The notes: a model not told the origin generated them from the letters alone. A stretch of 64,000 nucleotides of DNA from Adiantum capillus-veneris (GCA_014529385.2 CM043969.1:21143946-21207945); one strand, 5' to 3'. Shown: positions 11,419 through 22,473, counted from the stretch's first letter. Program-made: numbers and translations.

Positions 11419-13350
11419 GGTTTCTTAAGGGCCGAGAAAGAGAGCTTCCCCTTGGTTTGCTAGCCAACGACGAGGGAGAGGAAGAGAGAGCTTTCCTTCC
11501 CTCAACTCATCGATGCTTCTTCCCTCCATCTCTGCTCCTTGCTTGCTTCCTAGATATCCGAGAGAGAGAGAATGGAAGAGGGCCCTCGCTTTGCTTCTCC
11601 AACACGAGAGCGAGAGAGATTGGGAGAAGCCCCTCCTTGCTAACTTTCTTCAACACTAAATTCCCTTGCTCTTCGCTCCTCCAGCACATTTATGCCCTCC
11701 AATAATAGCTCCCCCCAATTTTTGCCCCACCATGCAGTCACAGTGCCATGACTGACTTGGCACGGGAAAGTCGGCTTAGAGGTGGCAGGCAACGGGGTCG
11801 AGCATCACAAAAACTAGCAAAACTAGGGCCGTAGAGCGCATGGTGCTGCTGAGCAAAAAACGCTTCATCACGGAGCCCATCCGAGTGCTCTCCCTCTCTA
11901 CGCGAACAGTTCTCTCCTCGACACCTGCCGCCTGCGCTGCTCGCCATCTCTCTTTCTCCATTTTTTGCCCTATTCACACACCAAAAAACCTTTGTTTAAT
12001 TTGGGTGGCCTTTAATTGGCTCAATTGGGGAGACATTGGATTATTTTGGGCGGGCTTTGATTTGGTGGGCGGCCCATTGCTCCCGGGCGACCAGTGAGCC
12101 TTATAGTGGGTGGCCAACTGCTTGCATTTTGGGGCTATTTCCCTCCATGGCACTACATTGAACATATATGTCCACCAAGGCTTTGCATCACACAATATTT
12201 GACATTCATATCAAGCAAGGCACCGGCAAGGTTGGCATTACTTGCACTCAATGCACTCCACGAGACATCCTTTTGGACAATGTGCTCATCAAGAGTTTTT
12301 TGTGCTTTCGTAATGGCACCACAGTTGGTACACATATCGGGCAAGGCATTGCTAAGCACAACATCTTACCCTAGCAGCCCCTATCGAGCAACCTCATCAT
12401 GAAATCTATTGCCCATATCAAGAGATAACCTTAAAAGAAATTCCACTCAAGCACTTATTGTGCTCTTTGAAGTGCAACACATCTGGCGTACATCTTAACC
12501 AAAGCACTGCTACCTCGAGCACTTATTCTATTGCATTTGAAACCCAAGTTGCAACTCAAAACTCCCAGATGGAACAAAAATCGAGCGGACCAGACTGGTA
12601 CAGAACCGGCCCCCGATGAATCTTTAAAGGTCAATATCTTGGAAATCGGAACTTTGATCACTGATATGAAAAGACCAACACTCTCCATAAAGTGAGCACT
12701 TCAGGCCCACGCATCCACTTTATCTCTATCACCTCAGCTGTAGTTGCCCAATACGGTACGGATCTAATTGATAGCCATAAAGACAGGCTGGTAGAGCACT
12801 TCAAGCACTGTAGCTATAATCATAAACTCCCATCTATGATCACTTCAAACATACTCTTTTTTAGCATCATTCAGGCCTTTGTTGGCTCTTTAAAGCCGCA
12901 TCTGGTATACATTAATCATTAAACTTGTCATGTTAACAAGCCCTGATCATCGCTCAATAAATGAGTAGGCTCCAAAGAAGCTTAACTTGCATTTCTCTAC
13001 TCCTTTTCCCATAATGAAAGCGGAGCTGCACGACACCGTCATATGCCATGTAGCTTTTATGCCGAGTTGGTGGTCACATGATAGCTTGTTACATCAATTT
13101 TATGCCTAGTGGTTGCTTTGGTCAGTTTATGTGCTGATTTTGTGATGTCGGGTGGTTTGAGATTTTTCTCCCCGTACAGAGAAGGTCGGATTTTTCCCAC
13201 AAGTTGACCATATGCATTTTGCCACATATGAGTGCTTACTATCAGTGATTCTACTACAGTTTGTCTTGAGTTTTTGCTCTTGTTTTAGCGAAAACTCTGT
13301 TGAAATTCTCCCAGCATTTTTTTCCATAAAGCTTTGGTGATTTTCTCTTG
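9359..13350. other. Unrecognised intergenic sequence
   Basis: Near 9357-9507 a short plus-strand frame reads ARKRIKSFKRRVDADPFDVK and then an acidic stretch ending in a stop; it looks like the tail of some coding sequence but matches nothing I know. The rest (including 11.0-13.3 kb) has no coding frame, splice pattern or structural RNA I can support, apart from a (GA)n tract at 11362-11416. Confidence 0.6.
11362..11416. repeat. (GA)n microsatellite
   Basis: About 27 uninterrupted AG/GA units in a purine-rich neighbourhood. The 145-codon frame running through it is repeat-driven. Confidence 0.95.
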
Positions 13351-13354
13351 AGTT

Positions 13355-13900
13355 ATGGCTACTAGTAGTGCTTCAAAAAGGGAAGACTATTACATAAAGA
13401 AGTTCAATAGCACAAATTTTATGATTTGGAAGCATTGTATGCTTCATATTTTGGTCAACAAGGACCTAGGAGTGCCACTGAAAGAGTGTAGAGAGCATGC
13501 TTACACTGATGATCAATGGGAAGAGTTGGGATGCTCGTGTTATGGCTACGATTAGATTACATCTTGGCGAGACCATATTTTTCACGATTATGGACAAGAC
13601 TACAACACAAGATCTTTGGAAATCTCTATGTGCAGTTTGGGATGGAAAGAGTGTTTCTAACAAAGTTTTCTTGATAAAGAAACTTATGCGTTTGAATATG
13701 AAAGAAGGTACCAGTGTTAAAGCACACTTGAATGAGTTAATAACACATTTTCTCAGCTAACATCAAAAGGGTTGGGTTTTGATGATGAAATGAAGGCCAT
13801 TTTCTTGTTATGCTCTTTGCCTTCTTCTTGGGATACATTCAATACTGCACTGAAGAGGACGACATTGAAGGCATCAACAATAATCAATATGAACACCCAT
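13355..13900 (+). pseudogene. Ty1/Copia gag, frameshifted
   Basis: Starts MATSSASKREDYYIKKFNST, then MIWKHCMLHILVNKDLGVPL, a frame change near 13540, TTTQDLWKSLCAVW and KLMRLNMKEGTSVKAHLNEL, another frame change near 13755, and FLLCSLPSSWDTFNTAL. This order of motifs is typical of the gag/UBN2 domain at the start of Copia polyproteins. The frame dies near 13900, only 200 bp before the left end of the large DNA transposon; I do not see the rest of this Copia element on the far side. Confidence 0.8.
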
Positions 13901-14098
13901 ACCTTTGTATAACGGGGCCTTCAAAGGCGAGCGTTTGCTTCACGGTGTTGATGACACCTGTGTATTTGGGGAGGACTTTTGGGGATGGAGCGGGCTACTG
14001 TTGGATCTTGACTTTGTTCGTGTCAAAGGGGTGGCTAATGAGGAGCTGGGAGATGCTTCCCATTGTTTCTACTACGATATTTTTCACAGAGTCGGCCA

Positions 14099-14148
14099 CA
14101 TTAGGAAAAATATGAACCCTCTAGGGGCCCTTTGGGATTAAGGTTAAT
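14099..14148 (+). repeat. Left terminal inverted repeat
   Basis: CATTAGGAAAAATATGAACC followed, 15 bases on, by GGGATTAAGGTTAAT. The reverse complement of 23682-23749 has the same two blocks with one mismatch each and an 18-bp length difference between them. Confidence 0.7.
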
Positions 14149-14826
14149 TAGAGGTCAGCCAATGAGAAGAGGGTGGTGAACACACTCTATGCCCTCAAAC
14201 ATGTAGGGGGACAAAGTAGTCTTACACTTCTTAAATGGGTTCTTACCTAGTGAGAAGGTGGGGTGGGGTGGGGGGGGGGGCATATGGAACCTCCAACTTC
14301 CCTCCTTTTTGATCCGGTTTTGAAAAAATCCCAAAAATTTGAAATTTTTCAAATTTTTCAAAACTCAAATTTTATCTTTTGAAAACCCCCCTAAAACTAT
14401 TTTATGGTCAAAAAAGCATTTTTTGATCTCAAAAAGTCAAAACGTGCATCCAAAAACCCTAAAATTCAAAATTTTAAAAAAACTTTTGAAAAATCTTTTT
14501 TTGCTATCCAAAGCTCCCCCAAAAGTAGTTATTAGGCAAAAAGTGATTTTCTCTCTCTAGAACCCCTTTTCCAACCCCTCCTTGGTTGCAACCATCACAC
14601 TCATCCTCTACTCCAACACTCTCTCTCTCTACACCGTCTCCATTGCTGCAGCAAGGAAGCTCCTCTCTCCTCCCCTACCACCTTCCATTGCCACACGAAG
14701 CAAGGGTTATCCACCTTCTCCTCCCATTGCCACAAGGGTTAACCACCTTCTCATATCACTTTATCCCACCTACATTGTAGCAACAAGCAAGGTCCTTCTC
14801 CTCCTCCCAGTTTTCTTTGCTCAACC

Positions 14827-16167
14827 ATGGCCAACTCTACTTCGCAAAGGCGCCCAAAGGATGAGGTCACAGCAGTTGCATGCCACAACACTAGAGGTGT
14901 AGATGATGAGTGGGTGCCACAAGAGTTCACCAAAGGTGCTTGGGTATAAATGCAACCATCTGCTATTGGCCCTCATCGTGTGCGGAATCGTGCAAACTTG
15001 GATCTTCATTGGAAAGGAAATCTCCTTGGCTTCAAGAACCGCAAAGACAAGGGGACCGTAGCCATTGTGCAACATGTTTTCTCAATGTCAACCATGCACT
15101 TGCAACAACCACCTCGATTTCCAACACATTGTAAGTACATGTTTTGAGAATACAAAGCTAGGTGTGAAATCACAGTGTAATGTTATTATGGATTCATACT
15201 TAACATTTGTCATGCATTTATAGTCATATTTCCATCCCCATTGGTGGAGGAGCAGCCATACCATAGTCTCTCTGGCACATTCAATGCTATACATGCGGAT
15301 ATTGGAGCAATAATGTTCCCACATCTTTGCCCAACCAAACTGGTTCAAAGAAGGATTTTCTTCTATTCTCACTCCTACATTGTCCCTACTTCTACACAAG
15401 CGTTTGGAATGCTTGAACGCATCAAAGTAACTTCCTTATTAAGTATGGAGTGGCCGGTCCCAGATTTGTGGTCGGTAGCATCTTTCAAGAAAAAGATGAT
15501 AATGGATGTCCAAAACTCTTTGAAATACTCTAAAGCTTCTAGGTCTGTGGGCTTGAGTTGGTGTTTGCCTATTCATTGTTTTGTGCACATTTTTAAAGAG
15601 TTTGGATTTGTGGAGACTACCACAATGCTTGTATGTAAAGATGCGCATTACGAGGAATTAGGAAGGCTTTTAGAAGAGGACTGGGGTTTTGTGGAGGGCA
15701 TGCACAACGGGGACCGATACCGTTGTAAGGTTGGAGCTTCAGGTATTGGAATGCGCTATTTGGAATCCCGCACCTCCTTGTACATACGATTTCACTATGA
15801 TCGTTGGATGTGCAAGCTTGGAGTGTGGAATCCCTTACAGAGTGTAGACGGCGCTATTGCAAGCTTTGACATTGTAGTGAAGATGCCCAACGATGCTTTG
15901 GAGGCAGTCCAAGTGAACAAGCATTGGACTCTCAGTAATGTTCGAGAACATTTGGTTATTAAGGGTTTTGAGGCCCTTCAACAAGCACAATTTTGTTTAC
16001 AAGGTCACAAGGTGAGAATCCTTCCACCACATTTTCAATACATCATGGTTTGTCGATCATTGGATGCTTATTGTAATGAATGTCCGCAGATTGGGAAGAC
16101 AATGGAAGACAAATTGAAGGTCGAGGAGGAATGGGGGATAGATGGAACTATGCTATCGATCTTATAA
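14827..16167 (+). CDS. Transposon gene A, spliced, unknown function
   Basis: ATG at 14827 (MANSTSQRRPKDEVTAVA). Exon 1 ends at 15130 before GTAAGTAC; the acceptor TTTATAG ends at 15223; the 93-bp intron joins exon 2 (15224-16167) in frame, giving 416 codons. One in-frame TAA (14947-14949) interrupts exon 1, explainable by CAA to TAA. Exon 2 is otherwise open and rich in aromatic, Cys and His residues. Near its end, VKMPNDALEAVQVNKHWTLS followed by LQGHKVRILPP looks vaguely like a ubiquitin-fold pattern, but that is a guess. I recognise no family. It is the outermost plus-strand gene of the transposon. Confidence 0.55.
15131..15223 (+). other. Intron of transposon gene A
   Basis: GTAAGTAC donor and TTTATAG acceptor, 93 bp, phase 1; the splice restores one continuous frame across the junction (TTC ATA TTT). 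Confidence 0.6.
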
Positions 16168-16412
16168 CTTTGTAACTCTTGCAATTTTCATATTGATCCC
16201 CACTGTAATCAACATGATTTTCTTCGGCAAATCATGCCTTTGAATATAATTTTTTGCATTGGGATGAGAAATCATTTTTTGGTGAAAGTGCCTTTTTTTT
16301 AATGTCTTAAAAAAAGGGTCCATTATAAAAGGGGGGCCACCTAACTCATTCACTATTTTCACTTTTGCAACTCTTGAGCTCCTCCGCTCTCTATCTACAC
16401 CCCAGGCTAGAT

Positions 16413-17989
16413 ATGGATGCTGCCACAGCCTCTCCATCTGCACCCACATCCACCCCTTTGTCACGCTTCATCCTCTTCCTCGAGGACACCAAATACAAAG
16501 GGAAGTTGGACCTCCACACCTTTTTTACTCGTCTCCCTGACCTTGACGCCACAGTTGCCCTTCACATGGATGCATTTGAGGAGATTTTTGCGTTCATGGA
16601 GGAGCACATCATAAAATATTCTCTATCTATCCCCCACATGCAGGGATCTGGGTACCTTGCGATCTTTTGCGCTATATACACAAAGGTGATCACCCATTCT
16701 CCAAGTGGTTGCAACGATTCCAAGAAATTGCAACCGATGCAGGCCATTACTTGGACGAGCAAGCCCCTGGGGTGTCAGCGTTCAAGAAGCGCAAGTTGGG
16801 GCTAGAGTACCTTTCTCGGCTCACAACATTTATCTTCTTGGTGAGCGAGGAACCTGATCTGGAGGAGCTCCGCTTACCACACCTTCAAGTTGGGTCCTTT
16901 ATCAAGGACACCAAGGAGCAGCAGGTTATACCCATGAACCCTGCAGCGGAAGGAAAAGCACACCGGCTCAAGTACCCTAGGGGTCTTGAGGCAGTGGTTG
17001 AGAAATCCATAGTTGCGGCTGGCCCTAGTGACACTCTAGTGCCACTACCACTGACGGATGTGGCTATCCCAGAGGTAGAAATAAGCCGCTTCTCCTCAGT
17101 GTTAGTGGATGGGGAGGAGTATGTGTTCCTGCATGATTTGGAGAAATCATTTGGCCTCTGCATGGATGAATGCTTGAGCGTGCTATGCAACAGCAGAAAA
17201 TGTCCCTTAGACAATACGCCAGATGCCCTAGAAAGCAAGCTCTTGCCAGATGGGGACTCTGTTGCTGACACTATTGCAGTTGTATGTGCGGAGGTCCTGG
17301 CAGTAGAGCAGTTGCACGTGGCCGATGAAGATTTCCAAGCCACGCAAGCCAAGGTTGAGGCTGCTAGGATGCCTATGCCATTATGCAACCTCCCATCTTA
17401 TGATCCAAAGCTCGTATCTGTGGTGCATGGGAGCATTGACTTGGATGCAAAGGGCAATAGGGAGGAGGACGACAAGGAGCAGGAGGTAAACTGTATCCTA
17501 ATTTTCATGTTACTATTTTATCCTTCATTGTCTTTTTTCTCAACCTTCATCGGTTTATGACAGGATGATGTGGAGGTTGATGATTTTGCTGCAAGGACGG
17601 GTGGCAAGCGGACGGGCTTTGGACCTCAAGCTTCCCTTGCGCATTACCTTGGACAACTCCCCCCTGGTGATGTGGCCATTATCCATAATTAATTTACTCC
17701 CCAAGCCCATTTTATGACTTGGTCGTTAAAAGCTTTGAGCAAGTTTTTGTGTTTGAGCACCATTGCTCAAACTGTGCATCAAGTGTTCCTATTGCGTAGA
17801 TCCCTTGTATGCACAGCATTTGGCACTGGCTTTCGTGGTAAAGTGCTTGCCCAGATAGGGATACATGCTTCCATTGGCTCAACTGGCCCAAAGGCCATAG
17901 CGCAGTCCCTCTTGACTGGGGAGTTGCCTTACGCGCAAAATAGGCGCCAGGAAATGATCAAAAAAATTATGAACTCCTCAGATACATGA
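16413..17989 (+). pseudogene. Transposon gene B, spliced, unknown function
   Basis: ATG at 16413 starts MDAATASPSAPTSTPLSRFI. The frame shifts near 16640, after which DLLRYIHKGDHPFSKWLQRF continues open to 17485. A 78-bp GT-AG intron (17486-17563) joins in phase 0 to DDVEVDDFAARTGGKRTGFG. A TAA at 17690-17692 interrupts, and the frame then continues to 17989 (FGTGFRGKVLAQIGIHASIG). Acidic and Ala-rich, no domain I know. The stop at 17690 could be the true end, but the downstream frame still looks coding. It converges with the H3-like gene across the palindromes. Confidence 0.5.
17486..17563 (+). other. Intron of transposon gene B
   Basis: GTAAACTG donor, TTTATGACAG acceptor, 78 bp, phase 0, both sides in the same open frame. 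Confidence 0.6.
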
Positions 17990-18168
17990 TGTAAAATCAC
18001 CGTTTTGGAAGGAATAAAAAATATTTGAAATTGTCTCTCTATATTGCAAATTCTTTTGAATGTGATTTGTCAATCTTCAAAATTGTTTCAATTGGTGATA
18101 TGATTTTTTTTTTGATTGGTGACTTTGTAATTTCAAGTTCTGTATGTAATTGCAGTCAATTTCAGTAA

Positions 18169-18354
18169 ATTTGTGCTTTTTAAGTACCCTTGGGGGTAGA
18201 TAAGCCTATAAGGGCCAAAAAAAAGCCTGGCCACAAGGGCGCGCAAATGGCCCATCCATCAGTTTTGGATGGGCCATTTGTGCGCCCTTGTGGCCAGGCT
18301 TTTTTTTGCCCCTATTAGGCTAATCTACCCCCTAGGATACCTAAAAAGCACAAA
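18169..18354. repeat. Hairpin 1 between convergent genes
   Basis: Arms of about 90 bp around a short loop near 18258-18266; the stem includes GGCCACAAGGGCGCGCAAAT paired with its complement. Flanks GTGCTTTTTA / TAAAAAGCAC close the stem. One G/A stem mismatch is shared with hairpin 2. Confidence 0.9.
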
Positions 18355-18699
18355 TTGATTGCAATGGATTGTCTTTGCATCACTCATTTAGATGCACCCT
18401 TTTTATGGCAATTCCAACATATGTTCACACTCAAGGACACTAGAAAAGGTGAAATCAATTATGAGATGAAGTTTCCAGCACACTATCACCTGCTTCAGCT
18501 ATACCTAGTACACCCCTGCACCAAAAAGTCCAATTACAGTGGACATTTGAAAAATCCAAATTACTGTTGCATAGACACTTGGTTTCACAATATGTTATTT
18601 ATTTTTATATCCTATAGGGAATTCAAAGCTTGAAATGACCAAAAAAGGGTGTCCACAAGGATCCATGTAAAATAATGATGCAAAACCAATAGGTTTTAG

Positions 18700-18892
18700 T
18701 AAATTTGTGCTTTGTAGGTATCCTAGGGGGTAGATAAGCCTACAAGGGGCAAAAAAAATCCTGGCCACAAGGGCGCGCAAATGGCCCATCCATCAGTTTT
18801 GGATGGGCCATTTGTGCGCCCTTGTGGCCAGGCTTTTTTTTGCCCCTAGTAGGCTAATCTACCCCCTAGGATACCTACAAAGCACAAATTTA
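18700..18892. repeat. Hairpin 2, duplicate of hairpin 1
   Basis: Same stem, loop and stem mismatch as hairpin 1 with small differences in the outer stem (TTTGTAGGTATCC instead of TTTTTAAGTACCC), so the two arose by duplication of one foldback unit. Confidence 0.9.
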
Positions 18893-19141
18893 TTGCAATG
18901 GATTGGTTTTGTATCATTCATTTAGATGCACCTTATTATAGGTTTATCTACCCTCAAGCGTACTTAAAAAGCACAAATTTACTGAAATTGACTGCAATTA
19001 CATACAGAACTTGAAATTACAAAGTCATTTCATTACAAAGATAATAGACACAGTAGACACAACTGTTGATCATATTGTCATTGGAAAGTCAAATCATTAC
19101 AAAGATAAGGGTGTGCAATACAAAAAGAGGGGTAACTTCGG

Positions 19142-20038
19142 CTAATGCTCAAAGTCTCATCGCAATCGACGTGCACGCTACATATCTTTTGGTTGTATTG
19201 TCACTCGCTTTGCATGTATGGCGCATAGGTTGGTATCTTCCAACACCGAAATGATGTGGGCCTCTGCAGCTTCTTGAATAGCCTCTAGCGCTATTGCTTG
19301 CATTCTATACTGATTTCCATAGCTTTGAAGCACCTCCTTCACAGTGCGAGCAAAGGGGGCGCGTCGAATCAAAAGCTCCGTCGTCTTTTGGTAGTGGCGG
19401 ATTTTTGCAAATGCCCTTGCTATTTTTCGGCGCCGCTGCGGTTGTCTTGGGGGCACTTGCACATTTGCTGACGGGCGGCGTTTAGGCTTCTTGAAAAACT
19501 TAGACTTGCGCCTGTTTACATGCTTAGGGGCTGGTTCTGCAGCCTCTTCTGATTCTTCCTCTTCCCTTGGCTACCGATCTTGTCGTGTGGGGAGAGCTCC
19601 TTGGCCTCCAGGCAATGTCTTCCCCCCAACAGCCACCCAGTGTGTGCGCGGTATTTTTTCTCACAGCCATGGTGGCTCACTCTCTGATTCAATGTCTGTA
19701 AGGACCACCCGAGTCCTGGATGGTCCTGCTTGTGATTGGTGGCGCGACGGCTGCTCCCTATCCGACTCTGTTGTTTGTTGGCCCTCTTCTTCTCTCTAGC
19801 GCTGGGCACGTTGCTTCATTCTCCTTCTAGGTGTTATATCTTGAGGAGGTGGAGATTCAAAAGTCCTCAATGACTCTCGTGCCCTACCACCATGCCCACT
19901 ACCAGATGAGTTCTTGGAACGGCCAGGCGTTCGTGGCCGTTTTCTTGTGCCTTTAAGCCATGACGGCTTCTCACATCCTTGGAGGGTGTTTTTGTTGGCA
20001 GGTGGATGCTCTTTCGCGGTTTGTTTGGTGCGCGCCAT
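19142..20038 (-). pseudogene. Histone H3/CENH3-like gene with ~200-residue N-terminal tail
   Basis: ATG at 20038 opens MARTKQTAKEHPPANKNTL, matching the first eight residues of H3, then a novel basic and acidic Ser/Pro-rich tail of about 200 residues. The frame then runs into a histone fold (about 19435-19160): AKIRHYQKTTELLIRRAPFA, RTVKEVLQSYGNQYRMQAIA, LEAIQEAAEAHIISVLEDTN and LCAIHAKRVTIQPKDM. AAPF/APF-type, QEAAE and MQ-type positions resemble plant CENH3, but loop 1 has the canonical H3 length. Read through, it would be 298 residues (H3 is about 135). The single frame holds TAG at 19796, 19571 and 19178 and TGA at 19661 and 19157, no frameshift; the 19178 TAG falls exactly on the Gln of H3 KDIQLARR. 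It lies inside the transposon, 140 bp after the transposase-like gene. Confidence 0.85.
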
Positions 20039-20095
20039 TTCGTTGGTAAGAGCTCACCTGTTCTTAAGAAATGAGTGGTTTATGAGAGCATGCAA

Positions 20096-20104
20096 TATTT
20101 ATAA
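20096..20104 (-). promoter_or_regulatory. TATA box of the H3-like gene
   Basis: TTATAAATA on the minus strand about 60 bp before the ATG at 20038, in the short gap after the transposase-like gene, suggesting the histone gene has its own promoter. Confidence 0.5.
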
Positions 20105-21841
20105 GGGCCCATTTAAAAAGGGCCATGTTCACACTAATTTTTTTAAAAAAAGTATTATTTTTTAAATAAACATGTCGCTAAGAGTTGGACCTTGCGTTCA
20201 CGTTTAGTGACTCGCGCAGTATCCACTTTGATCCTTGTCGCACTCTGCATCGCCGCCATGCAGCATGCTTGGTGGGACCTTGCGACATTTGCCACTTGTT
20301 GTTATGCTCTTGACGACTCCATTTCCGCACTTCAATAGCAATCTTGGATTGTCGCGCACGCTCCATTGTGAGCTTACGAGCAAATGTTGTGTGAAAAAAC
20401 CAATTGAACATCTCCTCCAAATAATTGGATTGCACCATTCCACCACCATGTCGAGTATTTTTGAAGTACACTCCCCTTGCTCGATAATGGGACTTCTCCA
20501 TGCCTTGAGTGCTAAAAAATTCAAGCGATCCATACTTGTGCATAAAAAATGCACCATGCGCAAACAAGATATGTTGTTCACATGAGTAAACGATCCACAT
20601 TATTAAATAAAAACAATCCCTTGTAATGAATACACCATGTAAAATGACTTACCATGTAATGTGTGATGTTATTTTCACCCCAAGAAAGGGTGAAGACCTT
20701 GGTAAAATCCGCCAAGGCTTCTTGAAATGATTGGCGTTGTTCTTCTGTTGTGCTGTTAAGACCCATAAGCTTGACCATTTTATCAAAATGTGCCCAAACT
20801 TGCTTGCGCTTGTTTTCAAGCTCGCCATTTGAATCATTGTCGGTAGTAGCTTTGCATAACTCCTTCCAAAGCTCCCAAAGGTTACCTGCCTGCTAGTTGG
20901 AGCTGTTTTGAGCATCATATCGCCTTGGCTTTCCTTGGGAAACTTTCTTCAAAAAGTGTCTAGCTTTTTGTCCACTCATTGACACTTGTTGAGCAATTTC
21001 ATGGGCCTCCCCTGTGTTTTTTGCAGCAACGATAGACACATTTCCACCGTGACAGCCAATGGAATTCAAGAGTACCTCCACTCTTTCGATCGCTTCCTGA
21101 GACTTTTCCAACGGTTTCATTGTGAAAGCATAGTCAATGTGGAGCTTCAATAGCCTATCAAAAATGCGCATGAATGCGTGTAATGTACAAAAATGTACAT
21201 TCGATAGAGGAAATCAAAAGATTGGATTCCAAGCGTGGTCCTTTTGATCACGGTCTGGGCATTGAGCATGGGACATCTCAGAATAGACGCTTCCCATTCT
21301 CTACCTTCATCTCCGACATCACGACAATCTAACCCTTGTTCTCCATGCCCTTGCCATGGAAGCATGGAACCGGCCTTTGCAGTGCTCTTATGTGATTTGT
21401 TTCCATTAGGTTTGTACCCTCGAGTGCAAAATGGACAAGGCATGAGAGAAGAAGCCCCTTGTTTGCAGCCAAGCAAACACTTTATGGTCTTCAAATCCCC
21501 ACCTAAATGCCACTCCACATCATAACTACCAAAACCCTCAATCTCCAACTTCTGACCTGCAATTTGGGAGTGTATTACTTCTGTGATCCATGGAGTTCTC
21601 TCAAAAATCCATGAAAGTACTCCATTGGTCTCTTTGGGCACCTCAATAGCACCCAACCACCAAATGTCTTTCTCTGATTGCACGCTAAAAGATGGGGTGG
21701 GAGATGGCTCGATTGAATCCCTTTGCTTGGTTTGCAGAAGGGCCTCGTTCATTAGAGTGACACTTAGCCTCTCTAACCTTCAGCCTTTCACTATTTGACA
21801 CTCATCGAGTTTCAGCACAAAAGCGACTTTTGTCCCAAGCA

Positions 21842-21922
21842 CTACAAAATAAATAGTGCTAAGACCTTAAACTTCAGAGTTATAATAAGAATAATACCAA
21901 AGAAAAAAGTAAAGTGTGTCAC
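21842..21922 (-). other. Intron 2 of the transposase-like gene
   Basis: 81 bp; donor GTGACACAC after GAAGAAG, acceptor TTTTGTAG; the join gives EEVLGTKVAFVLKLDE in one frame. Confidence 0.6.
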
Positions 21923-22473
21923 CTTCTTCAGGTAAATTGTAAAATCTAAGCATGGCTTCTTGAAGCCTTCTAAGATCCACGAAAATATTGTTCCACATTG
22001 TGTAAGGAAAGCCCTTCTCCGAAGGTCTTATGGATTGTTTCTTACCTTTTCCCCTTGTCTTTGTTGCGCACGAAGCATAAAGGGAAGTTGGCATTGTGTC
22101 CTCAATGTGTAGGTATGTCCCAATGCGGGAGAACACATCTTCGTTTGTGGCCTTCTTTGCGAGCTTGACCTTGTGAGGAACGGGAAATAGGTTTTCCACA
22201 ATGCCATGTTCTTTGAGGGCATCCTTTAGGAGTTGGAAAATAGCCTGATAGGCTTTGGTGCTGATTCCAGCCTCATCACAAGCTTGTTGAACGTCATCAT
22301 CACTAACCACATTTCTTAATTTACGCATAAGGTCCTTGGTGACTGCATCCTTAATGTGCTTATCTCCACGTGATTGTAAGATAGAAATCACGTCCTAGGT
22401 ATTGAGACAACTAGTGAGAAGGTTGACTCGATCATCTTGGCTTGTTCCACCGCATGCCTCTTGGATGAAGTTT

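Larger units (their letters stand above)
18121..19026. repeat. Outer inverted repeat enclosing two hairpins
   Basis: 18121-18186 and 18961-19026 are perfect 66-bp reverse complements by eye (GACTTTGTAATTTCAAG... against ...CTTGAAATTACAAAGTC), with weaker complementarity about 15 bp further inward. The 775-bp spacer holds two similar hairpins. The whole structure fills the gap between the 3' ends of gene B and the H3-like gene. Confidence 0.9.

Noticed and set aside
11268-11705. 145-codon plus-strand frame
   Set aside because: Driven by the (GA)n tract and purine-rich surroundings.
13905-14141. 78-codon plus-strand frame just left of the transposon
   Set aside because: Runs across the transposon end and has no recognisable motif; two frames are open for similar length there.
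18169-18892. CRISPR-like array from two similar repeats
   Set aside because: Only two copies, each a long foldback with no spacer pattern, in nuclear plant DNA.
19157-19798. Stop codons repaired by U-to-C RNA editing or an altered genetic code
   Set aside because: U-to-C editing is known from organelle transcripts of some land plants, not from nuclear genes; the same stop pattern occurs in all dead elements of the window, so decay is simpler.
19142-20038. A functional host histone gene
   Set aside because: Five in-frame stops, tail far longer than H3, and location inside a transposon. Kept as a pseudogene of transposon cargo.
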